NCBI GenBank assembly: GCA_036785705.1
Contig: JAWUZG010000964.1
Coordinates: forward strand, 62,001-126,000
DNA length: 64,000 bases
Origin: Acanthornis magna
Lineage: Eukaryota; Chordata; Aves; Passeriformes; Acanthizidae
Direction of reading: 5' to 3'
Positions 1-12,500 of this stretch are shown one piece after another. The position numbers were made by a program, and so were the translations under genes. The notes beneath the pieces were generated by a model. That model saw only the letters and a list, made by a program, of their open reading frames with translations. It made no database searches and had not been told where the DNA came from. How positions within the stretch are numbered: the stretch's first letter is position 1; every line of letters starts with the position of its first letter.

Positions 1-1790
1 GACCGTGAGGTGCCGTGAGGTGCCGTGAGGTGCCGTGAGGTGCCGTGAGGGACCGTGAGGTACCGTGAGGTGCCGTGATGGACCGTGAGGTGCCGTGAGG
101 TGCCGTGAGGTACCGTGAAGTGCCGTGAGGTACCGTGAAGTGCCGTGAGGTGCCGTGAGAGACCGTGAGGTGCCGTGAGGTACCGTGAGGTACCGTGAGG
201 GACAGTGAGGGACCGAGAGGTACCGTGAGATGCCGTGAGAGACCGTGAGGTGCCGTGAGGTACCGTGAGATGCCGTGAGGTACCGTGAGAGACCGTGAGG
301 TGCCGTGAGGTGCCGTGAGGTGCCGTGAGGTACCGTGAGATGCCGTGAGGGACCGTGAGGTGCCGTGAGGGATCGTGAGGGACCGTGAGGGACCGTGAGG
401 GATAGTGAGGTGCCGTGAGGTGCCGTGAGGTGCCGTGAGGGACCGTGAGGTGCCGTGAGGTGCCGTGAGGGACCGTGAGGTGCCGTGAGGGACGGTGAGG
501 GACCGTGAGGTACCGTGAGATGCCGTGAGGTGCCGTGAGGTGCCGTGAGGTGCCGTGAGGGACGGTGAGGGACCGTGAGGTACCGTGAGATGCCGTGAGG
601 TACCGTGAGGTGCCGTGAGATGCCGTGAGGTACCGTGAGGGACCGTGAGAGACCGTGAGGTGCCGTGAGGTGCCGTGAGGGACCGTGAGAGACCGTGAGG
701 TGCCGTGAGGTGCCGTGAGGTGCCGTGAGGGATCGTGAGGTACCGTGAAAGACCGTGAGGTGCCGTGAGGGACCGTGAGGTGCCGTGAGGTGCCGTGAGG
801 GACCGTGAGGTGCCGTGAGGTGCCGTGAGGGACCGTGAGGTGCCGTGAGAGACCGTGAGGTGCCGTGAGGGACCGTGAGAGACCATGAGAGACCGTGAGG
901 TGCCGTGAGGTGCCGTGAGGTGCCGTGAGGTGCCGTGAGGGACGGTGAAAGACCGTGAGGTACCGTGAGGTGCCGTGAGGTGCCGTGAGGGACCGTGAGG
1001 GACCGTGAGGGACCGTGAGAGACCATGAGGTGCCGTGAGGGACCGTGAGGTGCCGTGAGGTGCCGTGAGGGACCGTGAGGTACCGTGAGGTGCCGTGAGG
1101 TACCGTGAGGTGCCGTGAGGGATCGTGAGGTACCGTGAAAGACCGTGAGGTGCCGTGAGGTGCCGTGAGGTATCGTGAGGTGCCGTGAGGTACCGTGAGG
1201 TGCCGTGAGGGATCGTGAGGTACCGTGAAAGACCGTGAGGTGCCGTGAGGGACCGTGAGGGACCGTGAGGTGCCGTGAGAGACCGTGAGAGACCGTGAGG
1301 GACGGTGAGAGACCGTGAGGTGCCGTGAGAGACCGTGAGAGACCGTGAGGGACCGTGAGGTGCCGTGAGGTACCGTGAGGTGCCGTGAGAGACCGTGAGG
1401 TGCCGTGAGGTGCCGTGAGGGACCGTGAGGGATCGTGAGGTACCGTGAAAGACCGTGAGGTGCCGTGAGGTGCCGTGAGGGACCGTGAGGGACCGTGAGG
1501 TGCCGTGAGGTGCCGTGAGGGACCGTGAGGTGCCGTGAGGGACCGTGAGGTGCCGTGAGGGACCGTGAGGTGCCGTGAGGGACCGTGAGGTATCGTGAGG
1601 TGCCGTGAGGGACCGTGAGGGACCGTGAGGTGCCGTGAGGTACCGTGCGGTGCCGTGAGATGCCGTGAGGTACCGTGAGGGACCGTGAGGTGCCGTGAGG
1701 TACCGTGAGGTGCCGTGAGAGACCGTGAGAGACCGTGAGGGACCGTGAGATGCCGTGAGGTGCCGTGAGGAGCCGTGAGGAGCCGTAAAG
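1..1790. repeat. Decamer tandem array (CCGTGAGG core)
   Basis: About 179 uninterrupted copies of a 10-bp unit, mostly TGCCGTGAGG, TACCGTGAGG or GACCGTGAGG, fill the left edge; the array enters the window already in progress and degenerates at 1770-1795 (AGCCGTGAGG, AGCCGTAAAG). Nearly every unit has one CpG. Variants (GATCGTGAGG, GACGGTGAGG, ending GTGAAA or GTGAGA) recur in the same order at several places. The unit is not a telomere repeat, and a 10-bp period cannot keep a reading frame. This is a minisatellite or satellite of unknown family. Confidence 0.97.
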
Positions 1791-4700
1791 GCAAAGCGGT
1801 GTGAGGGATCAAAGACACCTCGCAGTCTCCTCCTCATCAGCCGTGAACGGAATCGCCTCATGTCAGCAGCCTGTCGTGACCTCCGTGGTTGCTCAGGGAC
1901 CGCGACATTTTCTCGATGAGAAAAGCCGGAGCCGTGGGTGGCAGCCCCTCGGTGCCCTCTGCAGGCCTGGCGGTCGGCAGGGACGGGCCGGGGCTGCTCG
2001 GAGTGTGCCTGGCAGTGGGTCAGACCCCCGAGAAGCACAGGGAGACTTCGCACCCATTTCCCGTTCGTTGTTGAATGGTTGCACGAGCCCGAAGCAGCGA
2101 GCAGCCACACAGGTACAGGTCATAGTCCAGAGCCTGATTTCCTGGGAATGAGATGGACCAAACCCAGTCAGATTTTCACCAAGTTTAGAATTAGCCCCTG
2201 AAGGCTGAGAATGGGAGAACAGAGAACACATGGAAATGCTACTAGGATAAAATGAAACAGTTTGTCTGACTGGAGCTGTGTTTTTGTAATTTGCCAGCAA
2301 TTGATCAAGACTCTTGTGTTGGTAAACAGTTGGGCAGGACAGAGCAGGACTAAGAGAGCAGAACTGACATGAGATGACAGAGGAAGGTGTAAAGCACTCA
2401 GAAATTAACAGAAATGGTAAATTGCAAAGAAAGCTCCAAGGACACCAGGTAGGCACGATCTACGTAAGATCCTTCACCTTCTTACCTGCTTGTTCTTCCA
2501 GTGACACCAGATACTACACAGGAGTTCTAAGAGTACATGATTTCAGGTTAGTTCTCTCTACTATCCTTTAAATACACAGAGAAAAGCATTTGTTATTATC
2601 CCATTTGAGCAGATGCAGTATTCAGAAGTAATTACTAAGACAGAAAGAAAATACCCAAGAGCAAATTCAAAGATGGTGAAAAGATTCTGAATTTTCTATG
2701 TGCAATTAAGAGCTTAATTAAAAAGGCGTGTAACCAAGTTACATGTCCTGTACCAGTGAGATCTGTCCACAAAATGTTGGATAGACTCTTGCCCAGCAAA
2801 AGATTTTCTGCAATTCCTCTGAGCAGGTTTTCATACCATGCTACTTAAATGTTTGTGATTTTTTAAGATAGAGGCTTTCGCCCTTGCATACAAATCTGCT
2901 TGCCTTTATTTTTATAAAAAACCTGCCAAAAGAGAGATTCAAAATGGTGATTGGGACAAAATTATCCAGATGTACAATCAACACAAGGGATAATAGCAAA
3001 TCTCAGTCTCTGGAAACATCATTGAACATACCAGTAATTTACACTAGGGTTCAGACCATAGTAACTCATGGGCAATTAGAAACAATCTGACAAAAACATC
3101 TTTGTTAAACTCGTTTTGCTGTTGGAAGGAAATCTTTGTGTTATTTATTGTGGTTATAGCTGTATGTTCCACTTTAGCTATTAATTCACTATAATAATGG
3201 AGGGTATAATATCGGCATCAATATGAAAAAAAACCCACAAAAAACCAGCTTTTGTTCCAAAATGCTATCACACCCAAATCCATACTGGAGTGGAATAGAT
3301 TTAATCATCCTTACTTTGCATTTAATGATATGTTTGTATTTAACTGTAAATATTTGATGCTTTTTTATTACCCGGTCACAAAAGGAATGGCTGAACATAA
3401 ATGGATGAATTGCCATCCTAGACTAGAGTTGCAATGCTGCAATACATGGAACGAAGGCAAATGGCTGGGATAGAATCTCTGAGTGTTATTTTTGGGTAGT
3501 GCTTTAATTCACAAAACAGGCAGAAAACGATTCTTGCCTATTGTGAAGTAGGAATATCAATTTTGGAGCCAAAAGGCAAGCCACTCAGCAGGGAGATGGC
3601 AGCAGCTGAGAGAATGTACATGACAAAGCCTGGTCAGTGTTAGAACAATTCAGAACTAGAAGTGGAAGTCCAGGTGATAAAATCTAATTCTGTAACAAGC
3701 AGAGGGAAGAAGCAGAGGTAGTGTATGGAGAATTTAGAAAAGAGAGAAGGCAGCTTTGAGTTGAGACCTGGGAGGATTGAAGCTGCTTTTTTTTTTGTTG
3801 TTGTTGTTCACAATGATGAGACTTAATTCTGAGACTGAAGTTTCTTTGCCTGTTGCTTTGATTGTGTGTTTGTGGTGACACGAGAGAAACTTAGGAAGAA
3901 GTTATTTTTCTTCCTTTTCTGGGGATGCTGGGAATCACCCACACTTCCCTTGGTGGCTTTGTTATTTTACCGTCTGCATGATTTAGATTATTAAAGGTTA
4001 CATGTGTTTTGAAATCTTCCCGTACGCTGGATGTTTGACTTCAATATTTGCACAGTGGATCTTTGGGAGCTCTGCAGCTAGAAAATTATGCTGTTTTTTT
4101 AGTACACAGAAAATGTAGCTCTTGACATTCTGGCAGATTTGCCAGACCTTTGCAAACAGCCAGGCATTAGTGCTGCCTGTATATGTAATATTGAAGTACA
4201 GATCTTTGTGTTCCAGGGGATTGGCCATGGGCACAGGATTCACCTCTCCTCTGGAGATTTTCGTACTCGTATTTCATTGCATTTTTGTAACGGTACAAAG
4301 GATATTTGTTTCTGTGCACCCCCACTGTGGAGGCCACTGCCTGGGAGCACGTGTGGCTTTTGTCTTGTGTCACTTCTCTCCTGAGTTTTGTCATGTGCCT
4401 CGGGAGCTGGCGAGGACCTGTTCACAGGCACAGTTTGCAACCCCGGCGTCCCTTTCTGAGTGTGTGAGTCGAGATTTTTACTCTACTCTGCGACCCATTG
4501 TCTGGAGAGCTAATTGGGTTTCAGCCGAGTGGATTCGTTTCGGGGAATAGTTGATTTGTGAAAATCATTTCTTTTTCTCAGGAAAAAGGGTAAGGAGAGG
4601 GAGGGCACCGACTATCTGAACATTCAGTTGAGTTTAGCAGCTCTTTTCCTTCCCCTTCCCCCATGGAACAGAGGAAAAAAAAATCAGAAACAACCTGAAA

Positions 4701-6144
4701 AAAAGGTTTAATTTTTAAATCTGTCCAAGAGAAAATGGTACCGTGGCTTCTGGCTGTTGGAGGCTGCTGCTGTTTGATGCTTGACTTTGCCGAGCATTTG
4801 GAAAGAGCTGGCACTGCGTGGGAGGGCACACGGTGTGTGGGAAACAGCTCAGTGCCCTCGGTGAGGGAAGGTTTCTGTGTACAGAAAGGGCTCTGCTCAT
4901 TTTGGAACAGCGCCGCTATGGAAATGTGATGACCAAGTGGTGTTTGGAGGCTGGAGCTCCTCGGGCCTGATTGCATTCAGCAGGGACTGCTCTCCATTTT
5001 AACTGCTGAGCGACAGTCACTTAAAGCAGGAAATATTATTGTGCTTGACCTGCAATATTGGCCTGGCCCGCAGAGCTGTGGCACTGTTAGCCAAGCGAGA
5101 GCAATGCTTATAATGCACTGCATCCATTTCCCTGCCATCACTTTAGAGCCACTGAATACAAAATAGCGGAGTTTGAGAACAGAAAATAAATGGACTGCAT
5201 AAAATCTTTTGCCAAATCACATAAGGGAATGTATCTGAGAGGATACAATGCTCGGCTTATTTGGCTGATAGTCACATTATTGCTCCAAATACATTTCTTC
5301 CTTCAAAATTGAAACCTAGGGGTCAGAGAGGAGTGCTGTAGTGCCTCCAGTTCACTTTCCAGGTGATTCTGGGTCATTCCCAGGGCAGTGCCTCACTGCA
5401 ATGCCCTCAAATGGGCCATTTGGTTCCCAGGGAGGAAAGCTGTCTTTTCTCCCAGCTATGAAAGAAAGAACATCAAACCCAGTTTTTGTACAGTCACTGT
5501 TGAGGAGCAAATACAATTTTGTTTTCCAAAGGGAAGAAGTGCCCAGGGATGAGAGAAGAAGTGGCTCCTTCTTTCATGCTCTGTCTGCATCCACTGCTGG
5601 CTGCAGAATCCACTTTGTACACAGAGCCTGGGGATGTAGGTCAGAAACTCTTGTGCCTTCTCTGTTTGATGTATTCTCTACTTATTTCTCTTGTCAATCC
5701 ATTCACCACCCAGTCACCCTTCAGGGAGCCTGGACGGATAACCTTTGAGCAATAATCTGAAATTCAAAGAATTGACTTCTGAACTGCTCTAATATTTGAT
5801 AAAGGTTTTAAACTAAAATAGGTTTTTCTGTGTGCCATTATTGGCCTGGCAGCTGCGTGCATACACTAAGTGTACTGAGAAAGGTAATATTAACAAAACG
5901 AAAAGGTCAGAGTTATATAAAAATCCTTTTAAAGGTAAATAGGCTTGCCAAAGTGAATTCCCCACAGGTAGGCAGAGGTTAAGAACTGAGAACGTTTGGG
6001 CCTTTGGCAGGTCAAGCTGTGCATCTGTAAATACCCTCCAGCAATACAAACCCCCAGACGATTGTAAAGTACAGTGATTGTGGTCAGCCAGTTTAGCTCC
6101 AGCCGTGCCTACAAGCAGGTGGGCCAAGGCTCAACAGCTCCCCT

Positions 6145-6489
6145 GGGAGGCTCCTGCGGGCACCGGGCACCGGGCAGGGTGGGCACAGCACACCTGGGTC
6201 ATGCCCAGGCACCCCAGGAGCAAGGGAAGCACGTAAACATGGCAGTCTTTAAAGGGGTCATGAGCTGGACAACACAAATGCATTGATTTAATTAGGATTA
6301 TTCCTGGCTGTACTCAGGGGTACAGCCCAGGGAGGTTCCTGCGGGCACGGGGCAGGGTGGGCACAGCACACCTGGGTCATGCCCAGGCACCCCAGGAGCA
6401 AGGGAAGCACAGACACGTGGCAGTCTTTAAAGCGGTCATGAGCTGGACAACACAAATGCATTGATTTAATTAGGATTATTCCTGGCTGT
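6145..6489. repeat. Tandem duplication, two copies offset by 185 bp
   Basis: Copy 1 begins at 6145 (GGGAGGCTCCTGCGGGC) and copy 2 at 6330 (GGGAGGTTCCTGCGGGC). Both continue through GGTGGGCACAGCACACCTGG, then CATGAGCTGGACAACACAAA, and end with TTATTCCTGGCTGT. Differences are a few substitutions plus a short insertion in copy 1 (GGGCACC repeated), so the duplication looks recent. No gene is in it. Confidence 0.92.
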
Positions 6490-6508
6490 GCTTAACAAAT
6501 ATGTCCAC

Positions 6509-6585
6509 TAAGTAAAGCAAGAAATTAAACTTAAGATAAACTTAACATAAAGTACTTCTTGAGCCCTTTTTCCCTCCCTGTTAAA
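6509..6585 (-). repeat. Dispersed repeat, copy B (inverted)
   Basis: Reverse complement of the module at 13892-13972: it reads on the minus strand from TTTAACAGGGAGGG through GGGCTCAAGAAGTACTTTAT to TTTCTTGCTT. It lacks part of the TTTACTTTATC segment present in the other copy. The family was not recognised. Confidence 0.75.
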
Positions 6586-7243
6586 GCACTACAGTTGAGG
6601 TACACCTTTGTTTCCAGCCACAAGAGTGGCTGCAAAATGGTCGAGTGTAAATGATCCCTTTCCTAACTCACAGGGAGGTTTTATGAGGTTTAATCCATTA
6701 CTGTTCAATCCTCAGAGGAAAGGGGTAAAAAAGAGAAGTATTTCTGTCATCATTGTAATTGACCGTCAGTGTCAGTGTTAATTAAAGGCAAACAACTCAA
6801 ATGTCAGATCTTAGGCAAAAAGAAGTTGAAACATTTTTCCTATAGTTTACAAGGGGAAATAATTCCTGTGGGCATGCCTGCTGAGATTTGTGCCTTTTCA
6901 CATTGCTTTAAAACGTTCTGCTCACCTCCTGGTTTTCAGGACGTCATCCTCCTGTTAGGAGGTATGTCAGCTCTGACACACAAATGTGTCTGCAGCTTAT
7001 GGGGCACTTCAAGACCCTCTATCCCCTAAACCTTTCAAGAGGTTACTGGCAGGAGAGTTAAATCAATCTTCCAGTTAGACCTGGAGGTGCAGGCAGCTCC
7101 CGTGGGGACACCCATGTGGCAGAGGGGCAGTGTGACACCCTGGGACCACGATGCCATTGACACCGTCGGCTTACTTGCCAGGTGTGAGACAGTGAAAAGG
7201 GCAAAGAAAGCAAAGTATTAGTAATGGCTGTGAGAATGGAACT

Positions 7244-7259
7244 TTTATTAACATTTATT
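7244..7259 (-). promoter_or_regulatory. Alternative polyadenylation signals, possible distal ZNF532 end
   Basis: Two AATAAA hexamers on the minus strand (plus-strand TTTATT at 7244-7249 and 7254-7259) lie about 1.8 kb beyond the ZNF532 stop. If the 3' UTR reads through the nearer signal at 7774, it could end here. The hexamer alone is weak evidence. Confidence 0.25.
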
Positions 7260-7353
7260 ATCTGTTCATGCTATACAAAGCACCATTGTGCGTAGCGAGA
7301 GCTCATTTGTTGTACAGCTGACAGCGCACGTCAACAACCAAGGGTTAGAGGTA

Positions 7354-7595
7354 CCCACCCCACGGGAAGGGCAGCGCTGGCAGTGCCCACCGTGTGCTGT
7401 AGGATGAGGAGCCCCGGAAGCACTCCACGTGCCACTAATAAATATGGGACAACAAACATCCAGCCAGGAGCCAAACTAGCCTGCCCACCCCATGGGAAGG
7501 GCAGTGCTGGCAGTGCCCACCTGAGGAGCCCCAGAAGCACTCCACGTGCCACTAATAAATATGGGACAACAAACATCCACCCGGGAGCCAATTAG
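7354..7595. repeat. Tandem duplication, two copies offset by 130 bp
   Basis: Copy 1 starts at 7354 and copy 2 at 7484 (CCCACCCCACGGGAAGGG versus CCCACCCCATGGGAAGGG). Both contain AAGCACTCCACGTGCCACTA followed by ATAAATATGGGACAACAAAC. Copy 2 lacks about 13 bp after GCAGTGCCCACC. It lies just beyond the nearer predicted ZNF532 3' end. Confidence 0.92.
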
Positions 7596-7754
7596 GAGTG
7601 AGGATGGAGAGAGCAGAACTAATGGAGCTGAGACACAATTTCCAGACCAAGGAAGTTTTACAGAGGTGGCTGAGAGGACCCATGTATTTTGAAGCACTTC
7701 AAATTTTAAAATGGTTAAAATTTCATGATAAATAACAGAATGTCACAAATCTTT

Positions 7755-9086
7755 TGGGGCAAAATGCTCCACATTTATTTACATATGAAATGTGTTTAAT
7801 ACAGTCATAATGGACATAGTGTATAGTAACATCTGACAGCAGCAAGACTTTTAAGGAACCCAACAATTACTACTGTTTCTCATGCAGCTATCTATATATA
7901 CACAATTTATTTTAAAAAAAAGTACAAAATTCTTTCTCGTAGGGATACATACAAGGTATAAAATGCAAAAAGAAACTAAAAATATACTCGAACAGAGAAC
8001 TCTATCTGAAAGGGACAGTATGGTACCTTTTTGGACTTGTGCAAGCAAAACCAGTGGTGCAGGACAGGAGTGTGAAACTCGTCCCGAGCTCCAGTCATGC
8101 TCCTGGCTGAGGCTGGCTCCTTGCCAGGTGTGGCTGTGTGTGACACTGAGCACCAGAACGTTTGGCATGAGCACGCGGAGCTGGCAAATCCCAACCCCTG
8201 CAGCAAGGGTTAACTATTTGCTTTCAATAACCAGCGAGGGAAATACATAGTGCTGGGTACTCACTTCTATATGTTTAATAAATTACATGACAAAAAACAT
8301 CATCATTATAAACCTATTCCTCTAATTACATCTTATTTCTTAAATCCAGAGCAGCCCAGCCCTTTTGTAACAATTTGAGCTTTGATCACAAGCACCTGAT
8401 GACCTAAAAAACATCACTTAATGACACATTGAGCTGTGCAATTGTATTCTTCGAAAGTACTTTACCAGTCCAGGGGGTGTGCACCTGTTTTGGTGTTGCC
8501 AGCTAAAAACCAACACTTCATTTTACACATGCAGTGGTACTTCTATTTTCACTTTTTTAAAAAAATAAAATATTTTGTAAGAGAAAGTTTAAAAGCTTCC
8601 TTAGACATTTGCAAGCCCGAGTTCTTTAGAATTTAAAATCTCCCCTTACCTTGCTTCCTCTCTCCTCTCCCCTCCTAGCACCTCCTTCCGTTAGCTAAAC
8701 TTTCTTTCAGAAGCATTCAATCAATGAACAGTTTAAGAGAACCTAAGGAACTGCCCCAGCATTCAGAACTCTGTTTTAAAGAAACTTATTTCAAAAGAAC
8801 AGAAACAAAACAGAAAAAACCAAAATTTCCACTAGATACCGATACAAACATATAACAAAAGAGTATAAAAATTATTAGTTTAAATATATACAAACTCTTT
8901 CAACTCAAATACAGCTTCAATTGTTCCGAGGGTATAGACAATGAGGTGAAGGGGACACTTTTATGCAGAATATATTGCAACAGCCTGAACAGTACTGTTA
9001 ACACTATTATACCTTGTACTTTCTGTAGCAAAAATGTCATTAGTATTCCAATGTGGAGCGAGATTTCTGCGTCCCAAACGATCTGA
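7755..9086 (-). other. ZNF532: ZNF532 3' untranslated region (approximate)
   Basis: AT-rich sequence without an exon follows the ZNF532 stop codon on the minus strand. The end is set from the AATAAA at 7774-7779; another hexamer is at 7906-7911 and further ones near 7250. The true cleavage site cannot be fixed from sequence alone. Confidence 0.45.
7774..7779 (-). promoter_or_regulatory. ZNF532: Candidate ZNF532 polyadenylation signal
   Basis: AATAAA on the minus strand (TTTATT on plus), about 1.3 kb after the stop codon. A second AATAAA at 7906-7911 is slightly closer. Confidence 0.35.
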
Positions 9087-9581
9087 TCACTTCTCAGCTG
9101 AACTCATTCTTTTGGACTTGATGAAGGCCATGCCATGTGTTCTCATGTGAGTGTTTAAGGCCGCTTCCGTTTCAAAAGTCTTTGCGCACACTTTGCACCT
9201 CCTGTCCGACGCCGCGCTGTCGGGAGAGTCGTCCTCATGATTGGGTTTGTTTTCTTGCTGATTATCCTCCCCAGAGCCATTCTGTTTCGATACTGGCTGA
9301 GGCTCCTTCAGCTTATGTACAATGAACAGGTGTCTGGAAAGGGACACGTGAGATGTGTAGCACAGTCCACATTCCCTGCATTGGTACGAAGAGCCGTCAG
9401 ATTTATGCTGAGGAATATGTTCGTGAAACTGGAGAAGATTTTCTGTTGTAAAGCCACAAACTGCACACTTGTGAACTTTAAAAACATTTATCTTCAGCTT
9501 TTTTAATGGCTGAGTGATTGCACCTCGTGGAGGTCTGAACTCCATTACAGGTTCTTCCAATTTACGCTTTGGACTAGGAAC
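9087..9581 (-). CDS. ZNF532: ZNF532 coding exon 8 (last)
   Basis: Encodes residues 1133-1296 and the TGA at 9087-9089. The acceptor is TTGTTAG before GTT CCT AGT CCA. The exon opens with [11 protein letters not shown], a basic stretch, and then holds three finger-like units: HKCAVCGF...H...[20 protein letters not shown] and [19 protein letters not shown]. An acidic linker (EDNQQENK) separates the second from the last. It ends in SSAEK, as in mammals. Confidence 0.96.
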   Translation of the reverse strand, partial: VPSPKRKLEEPVMEFRPPRGAITQPLKKLKINVFKVHKCAVCGFTTENLLQFHEHIPQHKSDGSSYQCRECGLCYTSHVSLSRHLFIVHKLKEPQPVSKQNGSGEDNQQENKPNHEDDSPDSAASDRRCKVCAKTFETEAALNTHMRTHGMAFIKSKRMSSAEK

Positions 9582-12500
9582 CTAACAAAAAGACAGGAAT
9601 GGGGTATCGTGTAAGCATAAATACGCAGTTCTTGTCACAACTATTAGTGACTTGCAGATGTCAGCACCTTTCCCTTGGCAGATTCTACAACAACTCTGAT
9701 AAACAATCCTTTTGGGGCTCTGCTTCTCAGAACATGAGACATTTATGGCATCGAAATGCCTGTATTTATTTAAAGATCCTGAATATATACCCACCAAAAA
9801 AAAAAAATCACTCTCAATGACTGAATGAGTCTTCTAAGCAATTACCTTTGTGTCTTCTTTTACTTCCCTTTCTTCCATATTGGTAGATTCAGTCATTTCT
9901 TTCACATCAGGGTCTTTAATGCCATGCATCAACTGAATGTGTTTTTCCAGCATCAACCTCTTGGTAAAAGTACGTCTCGAATCTGGGCAGTGCCTGCAGA
10001 CACACACACATAAACACACACACGTTGGAGTGTCACGCTTAGCAAGTGCTTTTTGGAGCTTAGAACAGTGCTTGTGCATTTGAGAGACTCCTGAAAAGCA
10101 AGGTGGAGCTGGGAATGCTCAGCTCAGCCAGGTTTTCTATGTCCTTATAGGCTTGCCCTCATTTCTGCAGGCAGGACAGCTAATTGGTTTGACCTGTCCC
10201 GAGCAGGGAATGAATGGGACACTGGCTCTTATTGCAGTCGAGAAAAGATGTTCAGCTAACAATGGTTTTTGTATGCCATTTCTAAATAAAGAAAAGCAGA
10301 ACTTACGAGCACGTATAAACCTTCCTAATGCCTTTGTGCTTGATACGATTGTGCCGACATAAACTATGGGATGAACTGAAAGATTTGTCACATTGGCGAC
10401 AAGGATGTTTCTTCATTTGCTTTAAAAAAAAGAAAAAGAGAAAGACTTTCGTTAAAAAGCTCAGTTCAAAGCGGTGCATGTGTTGAACCTTTTGATAATA
10501 GGAAAAACCATCACTTACCCATTTTTGAGCCTGTAAGTCATGTACACAGTCCCTCCCCCATCTCCCCCACCTTCAGCAACATTGTCCAAGTCAGAGCTGG
10601 ACTATGGACGGTGGGGGAAGAAGCAGTGAAAATTAGTGGGTTATTTCTGGCTCAGTAAAGGCAGTAGGATGAGAGATTTGCTTTCCCTTCCCATCACCAA
10701 AGCATGTCCTCAGCTGCTGACTAGGAGCTTCTCAGCCACATACGGGCAGGGGTGAAGAGCACAGAAGGACCAAAATTGACCTGCACGGACACTGACACAT
10801 TCATAGGGCTCAGAAAAGTCATGACAAAATGAGAGGTATGATCTGATGCCATCTCGTTGGAAAATTCTGGGGGTTTATGTGGGGTCAAGTGGAAGGGAAT
10901 AGGAAAGGAAGGAGCTGGGAAGGATGGAGCAGTCACACATCATAGCTGTGTGGCACTGAGAAAAGATAGCAAGGCTGCTGTCAGAAAAGCAGGAGGAGGA
11001 CGGTGCTCAGCACAACCCGGTCCTCTCCGGGGTAGCCAGCTGGGACACCACACTTGTTCAAAATTCCCTGGGGAGACTCCAGACAGAGCCCCAAACAGGA
11101 TTTGGGATGCTTTCGTTTCTGCAATGGCAGCCAAATCCGAAAGAACTGACAAATGAGTTCTGTAATTAAGTGCAGCGTGATCCGTTGTACAGTGTCTTGT
11201 CTTGACAGGAAGAGGATGATCGATGAGCAAGTGGGAATTCCTAATTCCTGCTTGGAAAACATCTGTCCTTCCATAGAAACACACCTGCACACAAGTCCTA
11301 GGAAGTGCAGCATATGCCTGCCTGGTGGAGGGCAGACACACACGATCCAGTTTCAGACTGGAGCTGTACAGGGTTTTTAGAACCATCCTTTGTCTGGGCT
11401 GGTAATTTTTTTTTTTTTTTCTCAGCACTTTTAAGATGAGCCAGAGATTCACACCAGGGTGGCTACAAAATTTCCTATCCTTCATGCAGGATCCTCAGGA
11501 AGAGGATACAGAAAATCTGTGAATCTGTCTGTCTGCGCAGACAGTTCCCAATAAGGGCTGGAAAGTCAAGGATCCGTCCAAAGAGGACAGACACTGCAAT
11601 AGCTCTCCTGCATAATCCAGCAGGGATCAGCTAGGGGTTACAGCTGGTCCTGCAGAAGCAGCAATTAGAAGTTCCAAACAAATTATTTCCAAATATCTTG
11701 CATGACAATGGATTGTGTGACTAGCTCATGAATTGCATAATTACAGTTTTAAACTATCATTCTGCGAAGATCATTTTTAGAGCGTTTAACCCATACCTGT
11801 CATTCTTGAGAAAATCAGACTATAAATCAATTCCTCTGTTTCTTAGATCGATATCACATACTTGGTTACCTTATACTCGTTTCTAGTCTCTCTATAATAA
11901 AATATATTCATAAAAGTTTAGTTTTTCAACAGTCTTTTTGCCAGCAAATTCTGACGGGCTGGGAAGGAATGTAGCACCCGGCTAGACTTTGTTCTGTATC
12001 CCCCATTTCTGAAAGCCACGGAGTTGGATCTCTGTTCATTTGAATATCTATCTGCCTCCTGCCTTATTCAAGGATTAAAAATAGGGGATAAAAAATAGCA
12101 CCTGAATGTAAGCACAAAAGAGGCCTTCAGGGCAGGATTTGAGTGCAACAGTTATCTAATGTTTCATAATAAGTGCTGTTCTTGAGGTAACATTGCACAT
12201 AAAGATCCGAGAGAGAAAAGAAAACAGATTTAAAGCTAATATTTAGAAAGCATTATGGATGTGTTACTAACCTTATTTTACATGCCTCTGGCTACTCTGC
12301 TGGGGATGGAATCAGACTGAACATTGCTCTCTCGTTCACTCTGAAGTGACAGTTTCATTGGGAGCTTGTGCTGCTTTGTTTTTAAGAATTGCATAAATGT
12401 ACAATGCAGCTGGTCTTAAACTCATTTCTGATGGCCACTAAAAGCACTGCTGAGTTAATATTTGGGCAGCAGGAAGCTGAAGGAATGGTGTGGGAGTTAC

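Larger units (their letters stand above)
1791..7750. other. Intergenic region left of ZNF532
   Basis: No exon or gene could be supported. The stop-free stretches at 1801-2151 and 4122-4550 have no recognisable protein features or splice context. The region holds the two local duplications listed separately, one member of a dispersed repeat (6509-6585), and AT-rich single-copy sequence. In human the next gene downstream of ZNF532 is SEC11C; none of its exons was seen here. Confidence 0.6.

Noticed and set aside
1..1790. Telomeric or interstitial telomere repeat
   Set aside because: The unit is a 10-mer around CCGTGAGG, not TTAGGG or its complement.
1..1790. CRISPR-like array
   Set aside because: Units are contiguous without spacers, and the window is vertebrate nuclear DNA.
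4122..4550. 142-codon plus-strand open frame left of ZNF532
   Set aside because: Hydrophobic and Cys/His-containing by chance; no C2H2 spacing, no splice sites or known family.
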